The translations under genes were made by a program, and so were the position numbers. 55,586 bases of DNA from NCBI GenBank assembly GCA_964349355.1, contig CAYGFZ010000008.1, forward strand, positions 1-55,586, given 5' to 3'. Below are positions 18,426 to 25,439 of this stretch, piece by piece (position 1 is the stretch's first letter; each line of letters begins with the position of its first letter). Under the pieces are notes generated by a model. That model did no database searches, was not told the DNA's origin, and saw only the letters and a list, made by a program, of their open reading frames with translations. The DNA comes from JAUVXE01 sp964349355 (GTDB lineage: Bacteria > Actinomycetota > Coriobacteriia > Anaerosomatales > SLCP01).

Positions 18426-19724
18426 ATGCACGAGATCAAATGCCCGCATTGCGGCAAGACATTCAACATTGACGAGGCCGGTTATGCGGACATCCTCAAG
18501 CAGGTGCGCGACGAGGCTTTCGACAAGGCGCTGCACGAGCGGTTGGCGCTTGCCGAGCAAGACAAGAAGTCCGCGATTGAGCTCGCGGAGACAAAGGTCG
18601 CCAGCGAGATGGAGAGAGAAGCCTCAAAGAAGGATGCTGAGATCGAGCGTCTCAAGGCCGAGCTCAAGTCGAGCGCAGAGCTTGCCCAAGCCAAGGTGAT
18701 GGGAAAGCTGAAGGACCAGGCTGCCGAGAAGGACACAGAGATCGCTCGGCTGAATGCAGAGCTCGACAAGGCAGGTGTCGCCAATCAGCTTGCGCTGAAG
18801 GAAGCGCTCAGCACGGTTGAGAAGGAGCGCGACGATCTTAAGCGAGACCTTCAGTCAAAGGATACTGAGAGGAAACTGCTCGAATCGTCGCTAAGGGAGA
18901 GGTACGAAACCCAAATCAAAGATCGCGACGACGCCATCGAACGCCTGAAGGACCTTAAGGCCAAGTTGTCCACCAAGTTGGTCGGCGAGACCTTAGAGCA
19001 ACACTGTGAAACCGAGTTCAACAAGATCCGCGCTACTGCTTTCCCTCGCGCCTACTTCGAGAAGGACAATGATGCCCGCAGCGGCAGTAAGGGCGACTAC
19101 ATATTCCGCGACTCCGACGAGGCATGCACCGAGTGTGTGTCGATCATGTTTGAGATGAAGAACGAGTGCGACACCACCGCGACCAAGAAGAAGAACGAGG
19201 ACTTCTTCAAGGAGCTCGACAAGGACCGCAACGAGAAGGGCTGCGAGTACGCTGTACTCGTCTCTCTGCTGGAGCCGGAAAATGAGCTCTACAACACAGG
19301 CATCGTTGACGTATCGCACCGCTACCCGAAGATGTACGTCATACGTCCACAGTTCTTCATTCCGATGATCACTTTGCTCCGCAATGCCGCCCAGAACGCC
19401 CTGAAGTACAAGTCGGAGCTTGCACTAGTGAAGGCTCAGAGCATCGATATCACCAACTTCGAGGACGATCTGGAGTCGTTCAAGTCAGGCTTCGCTAGGA
19501 ACTACGACTTGGCTTCGCGGAAGTTCCAGAACGCCATCGCCGAGATTGACAAGACCATCAAGAGTCTTGAGAAGACGAAGGCTGAACTCATTGGTTCGGA
19601 TAACAACCTCCGTCTGGCCAACAACAAGGCCCAGGATGTGTCGATCAAGAAGTTGACACGCGGCAACCCGACTATGGCAGCGAAGTTCGCGGAGCTGGAG
19701 AAGACAGACTCACTCGAGGAATAG
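18426..19724 (+). CDS. DUF2130 coiled-coil protein, probable PD-(D/E)XK-type nuclease
   Basis: The protein is 432 residues. It begins with a one-knuckle CPHCGKTF motif (residues 5-12), followed by a long Glu/Lys/Ala-rich coiled coil (about 25-185) and the globular DUF2130 domain (about 190-330). The domain contains SGSKGDYIFR (D about 223) and SIMFEMKNEC (E about 242, K 244), spaced as a PD-(D/E)XK nuclease core. A second helical, coiled-coil part closes it. The gene begins two bases after the OLD gene stop and is followed by the KTSC gene. Its coupling to an ATPase/TOPRIM nuclease suggests shared work on DNA, but the biochemical role of DUF2130 is not established. Confidence 0.85.
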   Translation: MHEIKCPHCGKTFNIDEAGYADILKQVRDEAFDKALHERLALAEQDKKSAIELAETKVASEMEREASKKDAEIERLKAELKSSAELAQAKVMGKLKDQAAEKDTEIARLNAELDKAGVANQLALKEALSTVEKERDDLKRDLQSKDTERKLLESSLRERYETQIKDRDDAIERLKDLKAKLSTKLVGETLEQHCETEFNKIRATAFPRAYFEKDNDARSGSKGDYIFRDSDEACTECVSIMFEMKNECDTTATKKKNEDFFKELDKDRNEKGCEYAVLVSLLEPENELYNTGIVDVSHRYPKMYVIRPQFFIPMITLLRNAAQNALKYKSELALVKAQSIDITNFEDDLESFKSGFARNYDLASRKFQNAIAEIDKTIKSLEKTKAELIGSDNNLRLANNKAQDVSIKKLTRGNPTMAAKFAELEKTDSLEE

Positions 19725-19738
19725 GAAGGGGTTGAGTG

Positions 19739-19951
19739 ATGCGGCGCATTCCGGTCACGAGCAGTAACTGTGCGTCGGTCGGCTATGACGCAACCACAAG
19801 GACTCTCGAGGTTGAGTTCAAGCACGGTGGGGTCTATCAGTACTTCGATGTGCCAGCGTCAGAGTATGCAGCCCTGCTGGACGCCCCGAGCGTCGGTGGC
19901 TGTCTAGACGCCCGAATCAAGAAGGCGGGCTACCGCTACAGGAAGCTCTAG
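19739..19951 (+). CDS. KTSC-domain small protein
   Basis: A 70-residue protein that is almost entirely a KTSC domain: SSNCASVGYD, then LEVEFKHGGVYQYFDVP and a YRYRKL end, matching the family from start to finish. KTSC domains occur alone or fused to lysyl-tRNA synthetase-like and phage/host nucleic-acid proteins; their function is not known. The ATG at 19739 has GGAAGGGG at 19722-19731 upstream and comes 14 bases after the DUF2130 stop, so it is the last gene of the operon. Its 3' end overlaps the convergent HTH gene by 35 bases. Confidence 0.85.
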   Translation: MRRIPVTSSNCASVGYDATTRTLEVEFKHGGVYQYFDVPASEYAALLDAPSVGGCLDARIKKAGYRYRKL

Positions 19952-20324
19952 GTCCGCTGGTGAACGTCGCTGGGTTAGGAGCGGCATTCCGCACCCTGCC
20001 GTGGGAATCACGGATCCTCGCTCCGCGTTCAATTAGTCTCTGCCTGATCGTCTCGCCATCACGTCCAAGCATCTGGCCGACCTTGGCGAAGGATAATCCC
20101 GATTCGTAGAGTTCGGCCGCACGATCGACGTCTGCTTCAGTCATCGGCGTTCTCCGCATCTCCACCCCGCGCGCCTTTAGGTGCCCACTCACTGTCGTGC
20201 GATGGCATTTGAACCTCTTGGCGATTTCGTACACGGTCAGACCTGATGTGTACGCATCCACCAGCTCATCGACCTCTTCCGGCTGCAGCCACTTCTGCTT
20301 CTGACCGTACTTGCCGGTGCACAT
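19917..20324 (-). CDS. Tandem helix-turn-helix protein, possible recombinase remnant
   Basis: The minus-strand frame gives 135 residues from the ATG at 20324. Two HTH units are visible: LVDAYTSGLTVYEIAKRF with HRTTVSGHLKARGV (about residues 20-55), and AAELYESGLSFAKVGQML with DGETIRQRLIERG (about 68-103). This is a pattern seen in resolvase/Hin-type DNA-binding tails and in stand-alone regulators. The open frame continues upstream to 20603 but there crosses a hairpin and is not protein-like. No recombinase catalytic domain is present, so it is either a small regulator of the island or the surviving DNA-binding end of a recombinase. The start is uncertain. Confidence 0.6.
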   Translation of the reverse strand: MCTGKYGQKQKWLQPEEVDELVDAYTSGLTVYEIAKRFKCHRTTVSGHLKARGVEMRRTPMTEADVDRAAELYESGLSFAKVGQMLGRDGETIRQRLIERGARIRDSHGRVRNAAPNPATFTSGPRASCSGSPPS

Positions 20325-20442
20325 GTACTTCTCGGACTTTAGCTGGACTGGTGCGACCCCGGCTCGCACGGATGCGGTGTGTGCGAGAAGTGCTGGCCAT
20401 TTACCAGAGTCAACCGCTGGAAGTTCCACCAAGGATATGACT

Positions 20443-20471
20443 GGAGGACCCGGCATCACGCCGGGTCCTCC
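20443..20471. terminator. Perfect 12-bp GC-rich hairpin at the island's right end
   Basis: GGAGGACCCGGC / GCCGGGTCCTCC with loop ATCAC. It lies between the HTH gene (leftward) and the next + strand gene. No T run on either side. It may act as a terminator or mark the old chromosomal junction; it sits ten bases past the TCCACCAA repeat. Confidence 0.55.
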
Positions 20472-20578
20472 GTGCGTTTCGGGGACCTCCGAGATCAAGT
20501 CACGGAACGGGTGAGGGCATCCTCGTTCGCATGCCGGTAGAATGGGTGCGAGGGGACGTCTCGGAGGGGGAGTCCGTG

Positions 20579-21064
20579 ATGAAGGGAACCGTTCGCAACT
20601 CATGTGTGGCGGTGCTCATCGGTCCGGTGGTGATGGGCGTATATCTCCTGTCGCTGTTTGTCGGGAGAACGCGAGCCGTCGAGATGGTAGGCCCGTCTGT
20701 GACGAGGGTGTCCGCGGCGGCTCTGAGATGGTTCCTGGTCCCCCGGCTCGGCGGAGCTCAAGAGTTCGGGGAGTTCTGGCCGAGGATGAGGCGCAAGCTA
20801 TGGCTCTGGAGGCCCCTCTTCGACGTCGCGGCGGAGGAGGCCACCGAGGACACCGTTGCTCTTAAGCTGACGAACTGTCCGTTCTGTGAGGTGCTGCAAG
20901 CCACCGGCATGGGCGATCTCGGAATGTACGTGTGCGAGGGTGACTGGGTGGTCGCGCGAGACAACACCGGGGCCTGGACGTTTCGGCGTGACCATCAGAT
21001 CGGGACGGGGGACAGGTTCTGCGATCACACCTATTCGCGCATCCGGACCGGTTCAGTGGACTGA
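20579..21064 (+). CDS. L-2-amino-thiazoline-4-carboxylate hydrolase-family protein with N-terminal membrane helix
   Basis: The protein is 161 residues from the ATG at 20579, which has GGAGGGGG at 20563-20570. An N-terminal hydrophobic helix (about residues 10-28, VAVLIGPVVMGVYLLSLFVG) is followed by the soluble part. The segment LTNCPFCEVLQATGM ... YVCEGDWVV ... GDRFCDHTYSR carries the cysteines and the GD.CD ending typical of the ATC hydrolase-like family (PF14196). Members are poorly characterised, and only a few hydrolyse the thiazoline in cysteine synthesis. The gene stands alone and converges on the GNAT gene 10 bases away. Confidence 0.65.
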   Translation: MKGTVRNSCVAVLIGPVVMGVYLLSLFVGRTRAVEMVGPSVTRVSAAALRWFLVPRLGGAQEFGEFWPRMRRKLWLWRPLFDVAAEEATEDTVALKLTNCPFCEVLQATGMGDLGMYVCEGDWVVARDNTGAWTFRRDHQIGTGDRFCDHTYSRIRTGSVD

Positions 21065-21074
21065 AGTGTAGCGT

Positions 21075-21671
21075 TCACCCTCGGCGGATCTGGTAGTTGC
21101 CGAGCTTGTCGCCCTTGTGGTCGAAGGTGCGCTGCTTTCCCACGGTGAACCCGTGACGCTCGTAGAAGCGGATCGACGCGTCTTTGGCGATGTTGACGTC
21201 GGTGATGACCGTGGTGTGGTCCGCGAGGACCGACTCGATCAGGTGCGAACCGATTCCTTCACCACGGAAGCGCTCGTCGACCGTCAGCGCGCTGATGTAG
21301 TACTCGTCCTCCCCGACCTCGGACGTGGCGACGCTCGCGAGTTTGGTGCCCCACCTGACAGCCCGCACCATGCCTCGCACGCCGAGCGCGCGACCCCACT
21401 CCCGGCCTCTCTCAGCACGGGTCGCACTCTTCTGCGCTCCGGTGAACCCGGCGATCACTCCGACGACCTCGCCGTCATGCACGGCGCACGTGACGCGCGA
21501 GCCGGCGTACTCGTTGTGCTCCATGCCCACGAGCTTGGCGATGGTCCGTTCCGCGGCGCTCTCATCACCGAAGACGAAATGCATGAGCGAGGGGTCAGCC
21601 TGGTAGATGAGTCGTGCGACGGTCCGCGCGTCGTGTCGTGCCGGGGCGAACCGCTCGATCGTGACGCCCAT
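21075..21671 (-). CDS. GNAT-family N-acetyltransferase
   Basis: The protein is 198 residues from the ATG at 21671 (MGVTIERF), which has AAGGAG eight bases upstream; a longer frame from 21713 lacks that support. Acetyl-CoA-binding motif A is seen in YISALTVDERFRGEGIGSHLI (R-x-x-G-x-G), and motif B in ASIRFYERHGFTVGKQ, both typical of Gcn5-related acetyltransferases. The substrate cannot be named. It is divergent from the protease gene, with 72 bases between the two starts. Confidence 0.88.
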   Translation of the reverse strand: MGVTIERFAPARHDARTVARLIYQADPSLMHFVFGDESAAERTIAKLVGMEHNEYAGSRVTCAVHDGEVVGVIAGFTGAQKSATRAERGREWGRALGVRGMVRAVRWGTKLASVATSEVGEDEYYISALTVDERFRGEGIGSHLIESVLADHTTVITDVNIAKDASIRFYERHGFTVGKQRTFDHKGDKLGNYQIRRG

Positions 21672-21743
21672 GGCGTCTCCTTTCCCTATGGTCGGAAGGG
21701 TACACTGTCTCAAGACTCGCTACCTGTGAGGGGGGCATCCACG

Positions 21744-22613
21744 GTGTTCAGTACCGCACTTGAGATCGCCGGGAGGTTCACTTTCCCCTACGTCGGACTT
21801 CGCCGGAAGCATGACGGCGTGGTGTTCTCCACGCTTGCATCGATCGTTGTGGTGAATCGGGAAGGATGGGCGCTGACCTCCGCACACGTGCTTGACGAGA
21901 TCGCGCGCGCCGAGGCATCAATCCGTGGCGCAGACAAGCTCGCCGAGGAGATCCCTGCCGCGCGCCGCCGCAAGGCGAGCGCCGAGGCTGCCGAACTCAA
22001 GCGTAAGCGAGACTCCTCTCTCAGTCACCATATCGAGATATGGGCGCTGCCCGGGTTCGCAGCCTCTCATCCGAGGGTCGTCGAGTACCACGTCGACAAG
22101 GGGGCGGACATCGCCGCGGTGCGCATCGAGCCGTTCGAAGCAGGAGCGATCGACGGGTGGCCGGTGTTTCGCGCGCCGGAGGACCCGGTGCTACCGGGAA
22201 TCTCGGTCTGCCGGCTCGGCTATCCCTTCCACTCGGTAGAGGCGACCTTCGACGAGGAGCGCAAGTCCTTCGACATCACGAGTGGGTTTCCGATCCCGCG
22301 CTTCGCACTCGACGGGATCGTCTCCCGGTTCCACGCACTGCGCGTGGAGGGCCGACAGGAGCCCGCCAGCTTCATCGAGACTTCCACACCGGGCCTGCGG
22401 GGTCAAAGCGGCGGACCGCTCCTCGACGTCCGCGGCCGTGTCTGCGGCCTGCAGTCGCACACCGCCCACCTCGACCTCGGATTCGACGCGAGTTTCGAGC
22501 GCGAGGGGGAGACGGTGGTCGAGCGGCAGTTCCTGAACGTAGGGCGTGCCGCACACGTCGACTCGCTGAGGGCGTTCATGGACGAGCACGCGATCGCCTA
22601 CGAGAGCGAGTAG
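21744..22613 (+). CDS. Trypsin-like serine protease without signal peptide
   Basis: The protein is 289 residues from the GTG at 21744 with GAGGGGGG upstream; the longer open frame from 21117 is antisense to the GNAT gene. The triad is in place: His in ALTSAHVLD (about residue 48), Asp in KGADIAAVRIE (about 122), and Ser in GQSGGPLLD (about 222). A charged helical insertion rich in Arg/Lys/Glu lies between His and Asp (about 55-95). No signal peptide or membrane anchor is seen, so it should be cytoplasmic, unlike most secreted trypsin-like enzymes. Its role is unknown; its position beside a defence island makes an abortive-type or stress role possible but unproven. Confidence 0.8.
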   Translation: MFSTALEIAGRFTFPYVGLRRKHDGVVFSTLASIVVVNREGWALTSAHVLDEIARAEASIRGADKLAEEIPAARRRKASAEAAELKRKRDSSLSHHIEIWALPGFAASHPRVVEYHVDKGADIAAVRIEPFEAGAIDGWPVFRAPEDPVLPGISVCRLGYPFHSVEATFDEERKSFDITSGFPIPRFALDGIVSRFHALRVEGRQEPASFIETSTPGLRGQSGGPLLDVRGRVCGLQSHTAHLDLGFDASFEREGETVVERQFLNVGRAAHVDSLRAFMDEHAIAYESE

Positions 22614-22628
22614 TGCGGGGCGCGTGAA

Positions 22629-22652
22629 CTGGCCCTCCTCGGCCAGGTTTCG
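22629..22652 (+). terminator. Probable intrinsic terminator after the protease gene
   Basis: Six-base-pair stem CTGGCC / GGCCAG with loop CTCCTC, followed by GTTTCG. It sits 15 bases after the protease stop and ahead of leuS. Confidence 0.5.
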
Positions 22653-22717
22653 TAGCCGCCGCCGACCCGCTATCATGCGGAGGACGCATCTGACCCCTCG
22701 TGCCTGGAGGATCTGTC

Positions 22718-25249
22718 GTGACACGAAAGTACGACCCGCACCACATAGAGGTGAAGTGGCAGGAGTCCTGGGAGCGCGACGGGCTCTACTCCGTGACCGA
22801 GGATCCCGCACGGCCGGCCTACTACGTACTCGAGATGTTCCCGTATCCGAGTGGTGACATCCACATGGGGCACGTGCGCAACTACACCATCGGTGACGTG
22901 CTCGCGCGCCACCTCACCATGACCGGCCACCAGGTGCTGCACCCGATCGGGTGGGACGCGTTCGGACTTCCCGCGGAAAACGCTGCGATCAAGAGCAACA
23001 CGCACCCCGCCGAGTGGACGTCCGCCAACATCGAGCGGCAGAAGGACTCCTTCAAGCGGATGGGTTTTAGCTACGACTGGGACCGCTCGCTGGCGACGTG
23101 TGACGAGGACTACTACCGCTGGGGCCAGTGGATCTTCGTGAAATTCTGGGAGCGAGGACTCGTCGAGCGCAAGTCGAGTCCGGTCAACTGGTGCCCGAGT
23201 TGCAAGACGGTACTGGCCAACGAGCAGGTCCTCGGCGACGGTGTCTGTTGGCGCTGCAAGAGCTCCGTTGAGAAGCGTGAACTCGAGCAGTGGTACTTCA
23301 AGATCACCGAGTACGCGCAGGAACTCCTCGACGACCTCGACGAGCTGCCCGGGTGGCCCGAGCGCGTCAAGACGATGCAGGCCAACTGGATCGGCCGTTC
23401 GGAAGGTGCCGAGGTCGACTTCGTGCTCTGCGACGCGGCAGGTGAGCCGACGGAGGAGAAGATCACCGTCTTCACGACGCGCCCGGACACGCTTTTCGGG
23501 GCCACGTTCTTCCTGCTGGCACCCGAGCACCCCCTCGTGCACGAGTTCGTTCACGGCACCGAATATGCCGGCCCGGTCCTCGAGGTCGTCGAGGCGGCCG
23601 CCAAAGAGACGTCTGTTGAGCGTGCGATGGGGGAGCGTGAGAAGCGCGGAGCGTTCACAGGGCGCTACGTCATCAACCCCGTCAACGGTGAGAAGCTTCC
23701 GGTCTGGGTCGCCGACTACGTGCTCATGGAATATGGCACGGGTGCGGTCATGGCTGTTCCGTGTGGTGACCAGCGCGACTTCGAGTTCGCGCGCAAGTAC
23801 GGCCTTGCGATCCCGCCGGTCGTGCTTGCCGAGGATGATCCCGCGCTCGAGTCCCTCCGCGGCGCCGAGACGCGAGTCATCGACGATGTGACCTGGGAGT
23901 GCGCCTACGACGGTCCCGGCATCATGGTGCAGTCCGGGCCCTTCACAGGGATGCCGACGGGCAAAGGTGGCGTCGGCGTCGGTGCGGTGACGCGCTGGTT
24001 GGAAGACAACGGCGCGGGGCGCTTCTCGATCAACTTCCGCCTGCGTGACTGGCTCATCAGTCGCCAGCGCTACTGGGGCAATCCGATTCCCGCGATCCAC
24101 TGCCCGGTGTGCGGTCTCGTCCCCGTACCCGAGAGCGACCTGCCGGTCCGCCTGCCTGCCAACGTCGACATCACCAAAGGCGAGACGCTCGCCGACCATC
24201 CCGAGTTCTACGAGACCACCTGTCCGAAGTGTGGCGGTGCGGCCAAGCGCGAGACCGACACTATGGACACGTTCACGTGTTCGTCGTGGTACTACCTGCG
24301 CTACTGTGACGCGCGCAATGCCGGGGCGATCTGGGACACCGGCAAGGCCAAGTACTGGATGCCTGTCGACCAGTACATCGGCGGGATCGAGCACGCCATC
24401 CTGCACCTTCTCTACTCGCGCTTCTTCACCAAGGTCTTCCGAGACCTCGGCCTTGTAGACTTCGCCGAGCCGTTCACCAACCTGCTCACCCAGGGCATGG
24501 TCCGCAAGGACGGCGAGGTCATGAGCAAGTCGAAGGGCAACGTCGTGGCCCCGGAGGCGATGATCGCCGAGTACGGTGCCGACGCGCTGCGCGCATACAT
24601 CCTGTTCATGGCGCCCCCCGACAAGGATCTCGAGTGGTCCTTCGATGGGCTCGACGGCATGTTCCGCTGGCTGGGTCGCGTGTGGCGCCTCGTGAACGAG
24701 TCCGCCGAGGAGGTCTTGGCGGCAGGCGGCGTCGTGCCGTTCGAAGATCCGGCCGCAAAGACGCTACACCGGGAGATGCACCGGGTGATCGGTAAGGTCA
24801 CCGGCGACATCGCGCGGTTCAACCTCAACACCGCACTAGCCGCGATGATGGAGCTCACTAACGCGGCGTACGACTATCGCAACGCCGTTGAGCCCGGCTC
24901 GCGCGATGTCACGCTTCTCGCCGGGGTGGCCGAGAGCCTCACGTTGCTACTGGCGCCATTCGTGCCACACATGGCCGAGGAGTTGTGGACGACGGTCCTC
25001 GGCAAGGACGGCTCGGTACACCGCCACGATTGGCCCGCGTTCGACGCCGCGGCTGCTGCCGCCGACGAGGTCGAGGTGGTCGTGCAGGTCAACGGCAAGG
25101 TGCGCGGTCGTGTGACCGTTCCGGCCGACCTCGGCGACGAGGATGTTCTCTCTGCTGCTCTGGCCGAGGTCTCGGCACACACCGGCGGCAAGGAGCTCGT
25201 CAAGACCGTCATCGTGCCGGGCAAACTCGTGAATCTCGTGGTGCGCTAG
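22718..25249 (+). CDS. leuS: Leucyl-tRNA synthetase
   Basis: Class I aminoacyl-tRNA synthetase charging tRNA-Leu. The protein is 843 residues from the GTG at 22718, which has GGAGGA six bases upstream; the longer frame from 22700 lacks a ribosome binding site. The signatures are HIGH-type HMGH in SGDIHMGHVRN (about 46-54), KMSKS as VMSKSKGNVV (about 600), zinc-type CPSC/CPVC cysteine pairs, the CP1 editing domain with TTRPDTLFGATF, and the C-terminal VQVNGKVRGRV end. No T-box leader is visible in the 100 bases upstream. Complete and ordinary. Confidence 0.97.
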   Translation: MTRKYDPHHIEVKWQESWERDGLYSVTEDPARPAYYVLEMFPYPSGDIHMGHVRNYTIGDVLARHLTMTGHQVLHPIGWDAFGLPAENAAIKSNTHPAEWTSANIERQKDSFKRMGFSYDWDRSLATCDEDYYRWGQWIFVKFWERGLVERKSSPVNWCPSCKTVLANEQVLGDGVCWRCKSSVEKRELEQWYFKITEYAQELLDDLDELPGWPERVKTMQANWIGRSEGAEVDFVLCDAAGEPTEEKITVFTTRPDTLFGATFFLLAPEHPLVHEFVHGTEYAGPVLEVVEAAAKETSVERAMGEREKRGAFTGRYVINPVNGEKLPVWVADYVLMEYGTGAVMAVPCGDQRDFEFARKYGLAIPPVVLAEDDPALESLRGAETRVIDDVTWECAYDGPGIMVQSGPFTGMPTGKGGVGVGAVTRWLEDNGAGRFSINFRLRDWLISRQRYWGNPIPAIHCPVCGLVPVPESDLPVRLPANVDITKGETLADHPEFYETTCPKCGGAAKRETDTMDTFTCSSWYYLRYCDARNAGAIWDTGKAKYWMPVDQYIGGIEHAILHLLYSRFFTKVFRDLGLVDFAEPFTNLLTQGMVRKDGEVMSKSKGNVVAPEAMIAEYGADALRAYILFMAPPDKDLEWSFDGLDGMFRWLGRVWRLVNESAEEVLAAGGVVPFEDPAAKTLHREMHRVIGKVTGDIARFNLNTALAAMMELTNAAYDYRNAVEPGSRDVTLLAGVAESLTLLLAPFVPHMAEELWTTVLGKDGSVHRHDWPAFDAAAAAADEVEVVVQVNGKVRGRVTVPADLGDEDVLSAALAEVSAHTGGKELVKTVIVPGKLVNLVVR

Positions 25250-25289
25250 GTTCCTTCGGCAGGTTACCGGTGAACCGCCCGGGCGGCGC

Positions 25290-25323
25290 GATCCCGGTTA
25301 GCTTTCTGCAAGACCCGGTTAGC
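25290..25323 (+). repeat. Two-turn direct repeat upstream of comEA (possible activator sites)
   Basis: GATCCCGGTTAGC at 25290-25302 and GACCCGGTTAGC at 25312-25323 are spaced 22 bases apart, about two helical turns. A -10-like TTAGAT lies at 25334-25339, so the repeats would sit near -35 and -57, positions typical for an activator. A close copy, GATCCCGTTAGC, occurs at 55493-55504 behind dgt. The regulator is unknown. Confidence 0.4.
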
Positions 25324-25439
25324 GGTCCCGTGCTTAGATGTGCTCGCTCACGTCCAGCGCGGTCTGGCTCACTGAATAGCTCTGCGATCGACACGTTATC
25401 GACGGTGCCTCCTCCGCCACGCGTGAAGGGGGCGCTGCC

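Larger units (their letters stand above)
7209..20432. mobile_element. Putative genomic (defence) island inserted at tRNA-Ala
   Basis: The block between the tRNA-Ala 3' end and the hairpin at 20443 differs from its surroundings. It carries restriction, helicase and nuclease genes, gene debris at its left end, and visibly lower GC with more A/T-ending codons than the obgE or leuS regions. The eight bases TCCACCAA at the tRNA end (7202-7209) recur at 20425-20432, a possible but short attachment-site pair. No integrase is present; the HTH gene at 19917-20324 could be a recombinase remnant. The boundaries are inferred. Confidence 0.45.

Noticed and set aside
8414..19951. Assignment of the operon to DISARM, BREX or Gabija
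   Set aside because: The core genes of these systems are missing (no drmA/B/C, no pglZ or brxC, no UvrD-like gajB).
21117..21743. N-terminal extension of the trypsin-like protease frame
   Set aside because: It is antisense to the GNAT gene, and the GTG at 21744 has a strong ribosome binding site.
22614..22717. T-box leader ahead of leuS
   Set aside because: The region is too short and lacks the conserved T-box sequence; only a small hairpin is present.
22673..24406. 577-residue minus-strand ORF antisense to leuS
   Set aside because: Long only because stop codons are rare in this GC-rich frame; leuS is intact and explains the constraint.
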